64,000 nucleotides of DNA from Marinococcus halotolerans DSM 16375 (lineage in GTDB: Bacteria > Bacillota > Bacilli > Bacillales > Marinococcaceae): assembly GCF_000420725.1 (NCBI RefSeq), contig NZ_ATVM01000009.1:1-64000 (forward strand), given 5' to 3'. Below are positions 33,136 to 39,952 of the stretch, piece by piece; position 1 is the first letter of the stretch; every line of letters starts with the position of its first letter. The notes beneath the pieces were generated by a model. That model had not been told where the DNA came from and ran no database searches. It saw nothing but the letters and a program-made list of their open reading frames with translations. The position numbers were made by a program, and so were the translations under genes.

Positions 33136-33846
33136 TTATTTTTTATTTTTCGAATTACTACTCTCATCCTTGGACTGCCGAGCGGAATTCCTGCTTCCCT
33201 GCCACTGTTCCTTCTGATCGGCTGTATTTCCGGTGTCTTCTCCTTCCATATCAGCGACGGAGGCATCTTCTACTTTTTCCACCCGTCCTTCCTGCTCTTC
33301 CTCTTCTTCCTGTTCACTCGTATATCCGCTCATTTCCGGATCATCGGAAGGCGTCTCGGAAGTACTGTGCTCGCTTACTGCTTCCCACGTATCTTCTTTA
33401 TCAAAAGCTACATTTTCTTCCCTTTTTTCACGCTCCGGCCCGGGATTGACTACATCTTCTTCCACGGGGTGATCCTGGGCTGGAGCCTCGCTGCCTGCAT
33501 GGTCTACACAGCGCGTAGTTTCCGGCACAATTTCCAGACGTTCATACGGAATTTCTCTGCCGCAAACTTCACACTTGCCGTAATTTCCGTTTTCCATTGC
33601 CTCAAGCGCATGATCAATGTTTTCAAGCTGCTCCCGGGCCTGATTATTGAGCGCTGCGTCTTTTTCCATTTCATGCAGCTCCGTGCCCTGATCACCCGGG
33701 TGGTTGCTGTACTCGGAAAGCTCACCGATCGTTTCTGTATTGTTATTAGCATTTCCTGTTTCTTCCGCTTCAATTTTTTCTTCATTTTCTTCTTTCATTT
33801 CCAAAAGCCGATTTTTTAATGCTTTTTCCTGTTCTGCCGTAATCAT
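33136..33846 (-). CDS. YteA/DksA-TraR-like zinc-finger protein with long acidic tail
   Basis: A 236-residue protein. The first 120 residues match the YteA group: GELSEYSNHPGDQGTE, an HEMEKDAALN helix, ENIDHALEAMENGNYGKCEVCG and IPYERLEIVPETTRC. The zinc finger has CEVC and a distal C-x2-H (CVDH) instead of four Cys. The last 110 residues are a low-complexity Glu/Asp/Ser tail that is unusual for the family. The start at 33846 follows GGAGGG. DksA/TraR proteins can act on RNA polymerase; YteA itself is unproven. Confidence 0.82.
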   Translation of the reverse strand: MITAEQEKALKNRLLEMKEENEEKIEAEETGNANNNTETIGELSEYSNHPGDQGTELHEMEKDAALNNQAREQLENIDHALEAMENGNYGKCEVCGREIPYERLEIVPETTRCVDHAGSEAPAQDHPVEEDVVNPGPEREKREENVAFDKEDTWEAVSEHSTSETPSDDPEMSGYTSEQEEEEEQEGRVEKVEDASVADMEGEDTGNTADQKEQWQGSRNSARQSKDESSNSKNKK

Positions 33847-34045
33847 TCGTATCCCTCCAGTTTTGTCTACTATCTCTTTACCCAATTAGCCTGTATATTG
33901 AAAATGCTTTTTTCTTCAAAAGCGTTCATACAAAATAAACCTCAAAGAGTAAAAGCTTTCTTTCCGGCTTTAAACCCCACCGTGATTGCCTAACAACTTT
34001 TCCCCCGGTTTACTGATGTGTAAACACCTGGATCTCTCTTAAAAT

Positions 34046-34594
34046 TTATCTGCTGTCCGCATCTTCTGTTTTCACCATTCCATAGACTACTTGATTTACA
34101 TAGCCTCCTGCGAGAAGCTCTGATTCCTTGAGTGTTCCTTCCAGTTGAAAGCCCGGCTTTTCCGGGACCGCCCTGCTTTTTTTATTTTTTTCAGCGCAGC
34201 GGATTTCTACGCGGTGCAAATCCATTTTATCGAAGGCGTAATGTGTAAAAGCTTCTACTGCCTGAGTCATGATGCCTTGGCCCTCGTGTTTCTTCCCAAG
34301 CCAGTAGCCGAGGCTTGTTTTTTTATTCCCCCAGTCCACTTCGTGGTAGTTAATAACGCCGACAAGTTCTCCTTTAAACCGTATCCCTGCGCGAAACCCA
34401 CCTCCAGCTGCCGCCTGCTCGAGCGTGCTTTCAATGTTTGCAGCAGTATCCTGGACCGACTGAACGTTGTCCACCCAGTTCATCCATTCTTTTAGATGTT
34501 CACGATTTTTATCAATCAGGGCGAACAACTCCCCCGCGTGCTCTTTTTGAAGCAGCAGCAGCTCCAGGCGCTCGTTAATTTTATATACAAACAT
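34046..34594 (-). CDS. GNAT N-acetyltransferase, RimL/YdaF type
   Basis: A 182-residue acetyltransferase of the ribosomal-protein type. LGYWLGKKHEGQGIMTQAVEA is the acetyl-CoA loop, and DLHRVEIRCAEKNKKSRAVPEKPGF is the next conserved block; Pro replaces the usual Leu in PEKLGF. It resembles the protein at 59439-60026, so the two are likely paralogues. No RimI-like peptide target can be deduced. It stands alone. Confidence 0.85.
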   Translation of the reverse strand: MFVYKINERLELLLLQKEHAGELFALIDKNREHLKEWMNWVDNVQSVQDTAANIESTLEQAAAGGGFRAGIRFKGELVGVINYHEVDWGNKKTSLGYWLGKKHEGQGIMTQAVEAFTHYAFDKMDLHRVEIRCAEKNKKSRAVPEKPGFQLEGTLKESELLAGGYVNQVVYGMVKTEDADSR

Positions 34595-34743
34595 AGAATA
34601 TCTCCTTTTTCTCCATAATCAGTATGTCCTGCCCGTCAAATTTCCAAAAATCAACATACAGTCCTTAATTTTTATTTCGCCGGGACCGTCCATTTTCCTT
34701 TTTCATCCCTTTAGTACGACCGATCCTTCTGGCGGCACTGAGC

Positions 34744-34769
34744 GTTTCGCCCTTCATTCAAACGGGAAC
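34744..34769 (+). promoter_or_regulatory. possible sigma-B-type promoter of the SDR gene
   Basis: GTTTCG (34744-34749), 14-bp spacer, GGGAAC (34764-34769), 43 bp before the ATG, resembles the general-stress consensus GTTTAA-N13-15-GGGTAT. The match is partial. Confidence 0.3.
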
Positions 34770-34811
34770 GGCCTATTACAACCACGATTTCCATAAGGAG
34801 GTAGAAGATTC

Positions 34812-35597
34812 ATGAGTAAAACAATATTTATTACCGGTGCCGGCACCGGCCTTGGGAAAGGCACAGCAATTGGCCTGGCGAAAAAAGGCCACCGCGTGAT
34901 CGCTGCAGTCGAGATAATGGCACAGATTACAAGTCTACGGGAAGAAGCAGAAGCTGCGGGGGCGGATCTCGAAGTGATTAAGCTTGATATCACCAATAAA
35001 CGGGACCAGCAGCTGATCGCCGACTACGACTATGACATTTTCGTCGCAAACGCAGCCATCGGTGAAGGTGGCCCTATCGCTGAAATACCGGTTGAACGCG
35101 TCCGCGAAATCTATGAAACCAACGTGTTCAGCACGCTTGAAAATGCGCAGATTGCCGCTAAAAAATTCGTAGACAAAAAACAGGGCAAAATAATTTTTCT
35201 CAGTTCGATCGCCGGCGTCGTCGCGATGCCTTACCTTGCCGCTTATGCCTCCACGAAACACGCTATCGAAGCTATCGCCAAAGCGATGAAAGCAGAGCTT
35301 GAAGAATTCAATGTCCAAGTGGCCACCATTAACCCCGGCCCATACGAAACGGGCTTTAATGACCGGATGTTTGAAGAAAAGTGGAAATGGTACGACCCAG
35401 AAAAAAACTTCACTCCGGAAAAATCAATCAGCAGCATGGAGCAAATGCTCGACAGCCAGTTTGACCCTGACGACATGATTAACAAGATGGTTGAAGTGAT
35501 CGAAGCAGATCATCACGCCTTCCGTACGGCTCATCCGCAGGATGCGGAGGATCAGATGAAGCAGGAGGAACAGCAGAACTGGGACGCCCGCATATAA
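34812..35597 (+). CDS. short-chain dehydrogenase/reductase (SDR)
   Basis: A 261-residue classical SDR. TGAGTGLG (9-16) is the cofactor loop and VANAA (78-82) follows. The Ser near 131 and YASTK (Tyr145, Lys149) are catalytic. The residues after beta-strand 2 do not clearly tell NADH from NADPH. The C-terminal 60 residues are acidic and rich in Gln. RBS AAGGAGG is optimally spaced. The substrate is unknown. A sigma-B-like motif upstream suggests stress induction. Confidence 0.87.
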   Translation: MSKTIFITGAGTGLGKGTAIGLAKKGHRVIAAVEIMAQITSLREEAEAAGADLEVIKLDITNKRDQQLIADYDYDIFVANAAIGEGGPIAEIPVERVREIYETNVFSTLENAQIAAKKFVDKKQGKIIFLSSIAGVVAMPYLAAYASTKHAIEAIAKAMKAELEEFNVQVATINPGPYETGFNDRMFEEKWKWYDPEKNFTPEKSISSMEQMLDSQFDPDDMINKMVEVIEADHHAFRTAHPQDAEDQMKQEEQQNWDARI

Positions 35598-35598
35598 A

Positions 35599-35627
35599 AA
35601 ATAAACCGGCCGCGTGCCGGTTTATTT
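35599..35627. terminator. bidirectional terminator between the SDR and C45 genes
   Basis: AAATAAACCGGC pairs with GCCGGTTTATTT around CGCGT, between convergent genes; the C45 stop codon lies inside the stem. Confidence 0.8.
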
Positions 35628-36674
35628 TACGTTCTGATCCATGTGAAGGAACTTCATATTAGTGTCTACCTGACCATACAAATACTGCTCGGGGTTGTCC
35701 TCCCCGCTCAGCCAGCGGGAGAAGTCAATTTCATACGGCTTGCGGTCTCCTCCAAGGGCGAACCATGCTTTTTGTTCCTGCAGCATGTAGCCGGAAGTAT
35801 GAATAGTGCCCGCCCAGCTGTGATAATTATCTGAAAACACCCCGCCGCCAGTATTATTCAGCAGCCGGTACGCCTCTTCTGCAGAAGGAAGTACCTGTTT
35901 TTTCTTCTCCATAACCGCCTGCCGGGCTTTCGAATCCACTAAGTAATGACGGTTTTCCTCCGGCATTTTTTCAAAATGATTTGTACATGTCTGATCGTCC
36001 CTTGCGATAACCCCGCGCGGCGATGCCTCTACTACTTTAGAACAGCCCTTCATGTCCTGGACCACATAGCTGAACGAATGACGGTGCGGAATTTCTTTCA
36101 GCATATCAACCGCCTCCTCCACCGATGCACACACCTCCAGGATTAAGCGGCCAATCATGGAGCAGATGAACCCATCCCCCGGCTTTTTCCGGTGCATAAA
36201 ATTGTAGCCCATCGCAAGCTGTTTTTCGTTCATGCCGTCCATCCGGCCTGTTACCCGCTGTGAGGGGCCAATCATCGCATAGCCCTGATCTGACGGCTGA
36301 AACAATGTGTACCTGCCCTCGTAGGTTTTTGGATGATAGTCGTAATTACGCACCAGATAATTGTCTCCGGTCATAATAGAGCAGCCCGATTTAGGTATTT
36401 CAAGGCGATAGCCGGAAAAATGCATAATGATTTTTTCCATATTCCATTTCAAACCGTCCTGCAGCCCTTCAAGCTCCTCCCAGATACCCGGGGCCACTTT
36501 CATAAGCGCTTCCTTCGTTTCCCCTATATCCACCTGAAACCTTGGTTTTCGTATTTTCCATTGCTTGTCCCGGTTCTCGACGGACAACGATCCGGCGAGA
36601 AGTTTTCCCTGGTGTTTGCCAAATTCGTAATGGGTGCCGCGAAACTGCACCACGCTGCTGTATATTTCCTTCAC
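35622..36674 (-). CDS. C45-type Ntn-hydrolase (acyl-CoA:6-APA acyltransferase-like)
   Basis: A 350-residue protein of the C45 peptidase/linear amide C-N hydrolase group. The likely N-terminal nucleophile is the Cys of SGCSIM at about residue 97, followed by the family-typical NYLVRNYDYHP. GRMDGMNEKQLAMGYNF and TNHF are further conserved blocks. Such enzymes mature by self-cleavage before the Cys and then cut or form amide bonds, for example in penicillins or N-acyl compounds. There is no signal peptide. The real substrate cannot be told. It stands alone, ending in a shared terminator. Confidence 0.82.
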   Translation of the reverse strand: MKEIYSSVVQFRGTHYEFGKHQGKLLAGSLSVENRDKQWKIRKPRFQVDIGETKEALMKVAPGIWEELEGLQDGLKWNMEKIIMHFSGYRLEIPKSGCSIMTGDNYLVRNYDYHPKTYEGRYTLFQPSDQGYAMIGPSQRVTGRMDGMNEKQLAMGYNFMHRKKPGDGFICSMIGRLILEVCASVEEAVDMLKEIPHRHSFSYVVQDMKGCSKVVEASPRGVIARDDQTCTNHFEKMPEENRHYLVDSKARQAVMEKKKQVLPSAEEAYRLLNNTGGGVFSDNYHSWAGTIHTSGYMLQEQKAWFALGGDRKPYEIDFSRWLSGEDNPEQYLYGQVDTNMKFLHMDQNVK

Positions 36675-36739
36675 ATTGTCACCTTCATTAAATGGTTATT
36701 TTCCCGCCGATACATAAAAACTAGTTCCGCAAAGTGAAA

Positions 36740-36761
36740 AACCGCCTGCAGCCAGGCGGTT
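36740..36761 (-). terminator. terminator of the GNAT-Cse60-like operon
   Basis: AACCGCCTG / CAGGCGGTT (36740-36748, 36753-36761), 4-nt loop, TTTTT on the minus strand. Confidence 0.75.
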
Positions 36762-37312
36762 CAGCGATGCTTTTCCCGGTATTCCTGTTCGAGTATGCTC
36801 ATCATTACGGCGTGATAGTACTGATGGTCGTAGTAACGGCACTCGCGCTTCATTCCTTCATGCACAAATCCAAGCTTTTCATATACGTGAATCGCCCGGG
36901 TGTTAAACGAAAACACCTCGAGTTCAATCCGGTGGAAATTCAATTTTCCGAACCCGTATTCAAGCATCAGCTTTGTCGCTTCAGTGCCGAAGCGCTGACC
37001 AATATAGTCGTCAAACACGACCATTTGAAACCTCGCCTGCCGGCTCGCCGGCGTGTCGATATCAATAAACGAAGTGTCCCCGATTAATTGGTCATTTCCC
37101 TGCATGAAAATGCCAAGACGAACATCTGCATGGGCGTCGGTGCCTTCAATATAGCGCTCCACATCCTCCAGGGAGTAGATACGGCTTGTGCCGGTAAACT
37201 GGCGGGCAATTTGATTATTGTTAAACGCTTCATACAGCGCCGGTATTTCTTCTTTCGTGTATGGACGCAGATACAGCTGCTCTCCTTCAATAGCTTTTAC
37301 TAATGGCTGCAT
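36761..37312 (-). CDS. GNAT N-acetyltransferase, RimJ/RimL type
   Basis: A 183-residue Acetyltransf_3 protein. FDDYIGQRFGTEATKLMLEYGF is the acetyl-CoA loop region, and NFHRIELEVFSFNTRAIHVYEKLGFVHEG is the signature that follows. Its ATG overlaps the stop of the small upstream gene (TAATG), so translation is coupled to it. The substrate is unknown. Confidence 0.85.
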   Translation of the reverse strand: MQPLVKAIEGEQLYLRPYTKEEIPALYEAFNNNQIARQFTGTSRIYSLEDVERYIEGTDAHADVRLGIFMQGNDQLIGDTSFIDIDTPASRQARFQMVVFDDYIGQRFGTEATKLMLEYGFGKLNFHRIELEVFSFNTRAIHVYEKLGFVHEGMKRECRYYDHQYYHAVMMSILEQEYREKHR

Positions 37313-37485
37313 TATTTATCCCCCATTTGTTCCCTATTATTCTGATATACAATCATCGCACTGAAATAAAAGAAGTTCATCCCAAACTGGATATCCGTTA
37401 CTTCAATGCCTGCATCGTCCAAAAAAGCATTCACCTTCTTGTCGAGTCCTTTATCGCTTATGGCGTAAAACGTTTTTATCCTCAC
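37312..37485 (-). CDS. small Cse60-like (DUF2758-like) protein
   Basis: A 57-residue protein not obvious without its GTG start. AGGAGG lies 6 bp before the GTG at 37485. The sequence has the pattern KTFYA, GLDKKVNAFLDD and FFYFSAMIVYQ, which resembles the small Bacillaceae Cse60/DUF2758 proteins (about 60 residues, two strands and a helix). The match is from memory of the pattern. The stop overlaps the start of the following GNAT gene by one base, which supports that it is translated. The function is unknown. Confidence 0.6.
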   Translation of the reverse strand: MRIKTFYAISDKGLDKKVNAFLDDAGIEVTDIQFGMNFFYFSAMIVYQNNREQMGDK

Positions 37486-37563
37486 GTCTCTCCTCCTCAG
37501 CATTTTCCTATTATCTATTGTACCAAAAGCAGGTATGATAAAAGGAGAACAGGAGGGAAAATT

Positions 37564-38379
37564 ATGGAACGAATTTATTATGGGGATCACCCGGAGCAGT
37601 TTGGAGACCTTCGTCTGCCCGAAGGAGAAGGCCCTTTTCCTTTAGCGATCGTTATTCACGGAGGCTTTTGGAGAATGCCCTTCGGCCTCGATATTATTCA
37701 GGACGCAGCGGAGGACTTAACCCGGGAGGGCATTGCCACATGGAACATCGAATACCGGCGAGTCGGCCACGCTGGCGGTGGATGGCCGGGAACGTTTAAC
37801 GACGTTGGCAGAGCCGCTGACTACGTCAGAGAACTCGCAGCCATTCATCCCATTGATATTCGACAGGTATTTACCATCGGCCATTCCGCAGGGGGACAGC
37901 TCGCCTTATGGCTCGCTGCCAGACCGTCCCTTCCGGCTACCAGCGAACTGTCCCATTTCGCTGAGCCGTTATCCATGTACGGGGCAGTGAGTCTCGCCGG
38001 AGTGCTCGATATGCATCTGATGCACGAAATACACGATTACCGCAACAAAATCACCGGCGCACAGGAACCCATGGACCCCGTCGCAGAGCTACTCGGCGGC
38101 TCCCCGGATGAATTCCCTGAGCGCTATACTGAAACATCGCCGTTTGATTTGATCCCTATTGATGTTCCCCAGATACTCGTGCACGGAGCGCTCGACGTGA
38201 ACGTGCCGGTCGGCATCAGCGCCCAGTACCACCAGGCAGCAAAAATCGGCTACCGCTCCATAAGGTATCTCGAACTCCCAGACGCAGAGCATTTTATGCT
38301 TACCGATATACAAACCGATGCCTGGAGCCTGATTAAAGAAGAAATCCATGAGATGCTTTCAAATTCCCATAAGAACTAA
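37564..38379 (+). CDS. alpha/beta hydrolase (BD-FAE/esterase-like)
   Basis: A 271-residue hydrolase. HGGFWRM is the oxyanion region, and the nucleophile is Ser in GHSAGGQ (about residue 103). Asp in HGALDVNVPV and His in DAEHF complete the triad. This fits small esterases or acyl-peptide-hydrolase-like enzymes such as the kynurenine formamidase-like group. I chose the ATG at 37564 because AGGAGG lies about 8 bp upstream; the reading frame runs open far upstream but over the divergent genes. There is no signal peptide. Confidence 0.85.
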   Translation: MERIYYGDHPEQFGDLRLPEGEGPFPLAIVIHGGFWRMPFGLDIIQDAAEDLTREGIATWNIEYRRVGHAGGGWPGTFNDVGRAADYVRELAAIHPIDIRQVFTIGHSAGGQLALWLAARPSLPATSELSHFAEPLSMYGAVSLAGVLDMHLMHEIHDYRNKITGAQEPMDPVAELLGGSPDEFPERYTETSPFDLIPIDVPQILVHGALDVNVPVGISAQYHQAAKIGYRSIRYLELPDAEHFMLTDIQTDAWSLIKEEIHEMLSNSHKN

Positions 38380-38415
38380 AACCAGCCCAAAGTTCTACTA
38401 TTTTGGGTTGGTTTT
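38377..38415 (+). terminator. terminator after the alpha/beta hydrolase gene
   Basis: AAAACCAGCCCAAA pairs with TTTGGGTTGGTTTT (one G-T pair) around a 9-nt loop. Confidence 0.7.
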
Positions 38416-38438
38416 ACCTTTATAAAAACAATGCAGCT

Positions 38439-38864
38439 TTATGATGCTTCACTGCATCTTTTCAGCCCTTTCAGTATATCTTTAGCAAGCTTATTCGTGA
38501 GTGGGCGTGCGAGTATGCCAACCAATCGTCCGAAAAGATTTTTTTGATAAGATTCGTACGTTTGCGTGACTGTTGTCCAGGCCGATTTTTCTTTCAATTC
38601 ATAGGTTATGACAATATGCATCTGCTTCAGAGTCAATTCGTAGCTGAAAATCGATGGTTCCTTCACGGCCAGATTTTTTCCTTTAAACATATAAGTAGAG
38701 CGTCCCGCCTTTTGGCTCTGAGTAAACAACGCTTCTTCTTTTCTCGGATCATCTTCATATGTAATATCGCTAATTTCCGGACTCCATACTGTCCGCTTCT
38801 TTGGATCCGTTAAACAATCGTATACTGTCTGCCTGGAGGCCTTTATCAGGATCTCATGTTTCAT
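38439..38864 (-). CDS. SRPBCC-family protein (polyketide cyclase/START-like)
   Basis: A 141-residue helix-grip protein. The opening KHEILIKASRQTVYDCLTDP and the WSPEISD block are the usual start of SRPBCC domains, and the C-terminal long helix is basic (RLVGILARPLTNKLAKDILK). Such proteins bind hydrophobic ligands in an inner cavity. There are no catalytic residues to name. It lies downstream of the GAF-STAS gene behind a terminator, so it may have its own promoter. Confidence 0.75.
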   Translation of the reverse strand: MKHEILIKASRQTVYDCLTDPKKRTVWSPEISDITYEDDPRKEEALFTQSQKAGRSTYMFKGKNLAVKEPSIFSYELTLKQMHIVITYELKEKSAWTTVTQTYESYQKNLFGRLVGILARPLTNKLAKDILKGLKRCSEAS

Positions 38865-38892
38865 TTTATTCCTCCTTTATCCTTTTGATAGC

Positions 38893-38920
38893 AAAAAAAC
38901 CGGCGCTCTGCCGGTTTTTT
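38893..38920 (-). terminator. terminator after the GAF-STAS gene
   Basis: AAAACCGGC / GCCGGTTTT with a 5-nt loop and T run on both strands. Confidence 0.8.
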
Positions 38921-39791
38921 ATTGAGACTGCAGGTGAAAACCAATGTGTTCGAGCGCAGCTTCAAGATTTCTTGAAATATGGATGTTCATTTTTAAAATT
39001 TCGTTGTTGCTTAACTCATGCTGGGCGATCGCCGGGGATATTCCTGTCAGCAAAATATTAACTCCCATGAGCTTCAGGGCATGAATGACGTTAATAAACA
39101 CGTGCGGAAATTCACCGTCCACAATCACAAGTCCGGACAAATCAATCACGAGGTGCTCAATTTTTTGGGCCGCGGCGTATTCGAGAACAGTCCGGGTAAT
39201 AATTTCAGCCCGTTTTTCATCGATAATTCCCTGAACCGGAAGAATCGAAATACCTTTTCTGACCGGGATGATCGGCACATTTAAAAACCCGAGGTTGTAC
39301 TGGGTGTGGTCAAGCTCGATAATATGGGCAAGTACCTCTCCCATGGCTTTTAAGTAATCCACATCCTCCTGGCTGAATACTTTTTCCTCCGGATCCATGA
39401 CGCAGAGCGTTCCGAAGACGTTGCCGTTCAGATCAGTCAGCGTGACACCAAGGAATCCCTTCATTTGCAGCTGGGAGGTCACCTCTAATTCCCTTGTCAT
39501 CACGTCTTTTGTCAGGTCCTCTGTACAGAGTGCGTCTTCCTCGTTCATAATAATTTTTCTGCAGTATGTGTCGCTGTATTCTACCGAAAAGCCCTCGGGA
39601 ATAATTTCTTCTTTTTTATTAAACGTGCTGATGACAGTCATTTCATTGCTGCCGCGCTTTGTAATATACGCTGTATTCACATCGAGTTGGTCGGCTATTA
39701 AATCAAACATTTTTTGCGAAACGGATTTCAACGATGGAAATTCGGTCGAATCCAGACTATATTCTTTTTGCAATTTTTGTTCCTCCAACAT
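38919..39791 (-). CDS. GAF-STAS signalling protein (RsbR-like)
   Basis: A 290-residue soluble protein. A GAF domain (about 20-160) is followed by a STAS domain (about 170-285), the architecture of stressosome-type RsbR sensors or blue-light/GAF relatives. In the STAS part, VIDLSGL stands where RsbR has a DITG phosphorylation site, with Ser for Thr. LLTGISPAIAQ keeps the second, TGI-type Thr. It could therefore still be a kinase substrate. Partner rsbS or rsbT genes are not in the window. It probably feeds the general stress response; this is inferred. Confidence 0.8.
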   Translation of the reverse strand: MLEEQKLQKEYSLDSTEFPSLKSVSQKMFDLIADQLDVNTAYITKRGSNEMTVISTFNKKEEIIPEGFSVEYSDTYCRKIIMNEEDALCTEDLTKDVMTRELEVTSQLQMKGFLGVTLTDLNGNVFGTLCVMDPEEKVFSQEDVDYLKAMGEVLAHIIELDHTQYNLGFLNVPIIPVRKGISILPVQGIIDEKRAEIITRTVLEYAAAQKIEHLVIDLSGLVIVDGEFPHVFINVIHALKLMGVNILLTGISPAIAQHELSNNEILKMNIHISRNLEAALEHIGFHLQSQ

Positions 39792-39828
39792 TTAGTTTAA
39801 TTGCGGGGGCGATTTGCACATTAGAATT

Positions 39829-39857
39829 ATTATAATACTTTTCCTTTTCCCAAACAA
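39829..39857 (-). promoter_or_regulatory. sigma-A promoter of the GAF-STAS gene
   Basis: On the minus strand TTGTTT (39857-39852), 17-bp spacer, TATAAT (39834-39829). Confidence 0.6.
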
Positions 39858-39889
39858 TACATGTGTCTTTAGTATGGTATAAATGTTTA

Positions 39890-39930
39890 TTTGGTATGTA
39901 TTTTCATACAAATAATCGTTTTCATACAAA
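39890..39930. repeat. triple TTTGTATG/CATACAAA motif upstream of the GAF-STAS gene
   Basis: CATACAAA occurs at 39905-39912 and 39923-39930, and an inverted copy with one extra G (TTTGGTATG) at 39890-39898. The cluster lies about 30-75 bp upstream of the -35 box of the GAF-STAS promoter, as an activator site might. Confidence 0.5.
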
Positions 39931-39950
39931 AAAGCCAGGGGAATCCCCTG
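39927..39950 (-). terminator. terminator of the siderophore operon
   Basis: CAGGGG / CCCCTG around a 3-nt loop with TTTTTT on the minus strand, directly after the last gene. Confidence 0.75.
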
Positions 39951-39952
39951 AC

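Noticed and set aside
33073-33819. 248-residue + strand ORF antisense to the YteA-like gene
   Set aside because: The Phe/Ser/Leu-rich product is simply the complement of the Glu/Asp/Lys-rich tail of the real gene.
37303-37563. N-terminal extension of the alpha/beta hydrolase
   Set aside because: It would overlap the divergent GNAT/Cse60-like genes, lacks an RBS, and the hydrolase domain starts after 37564.
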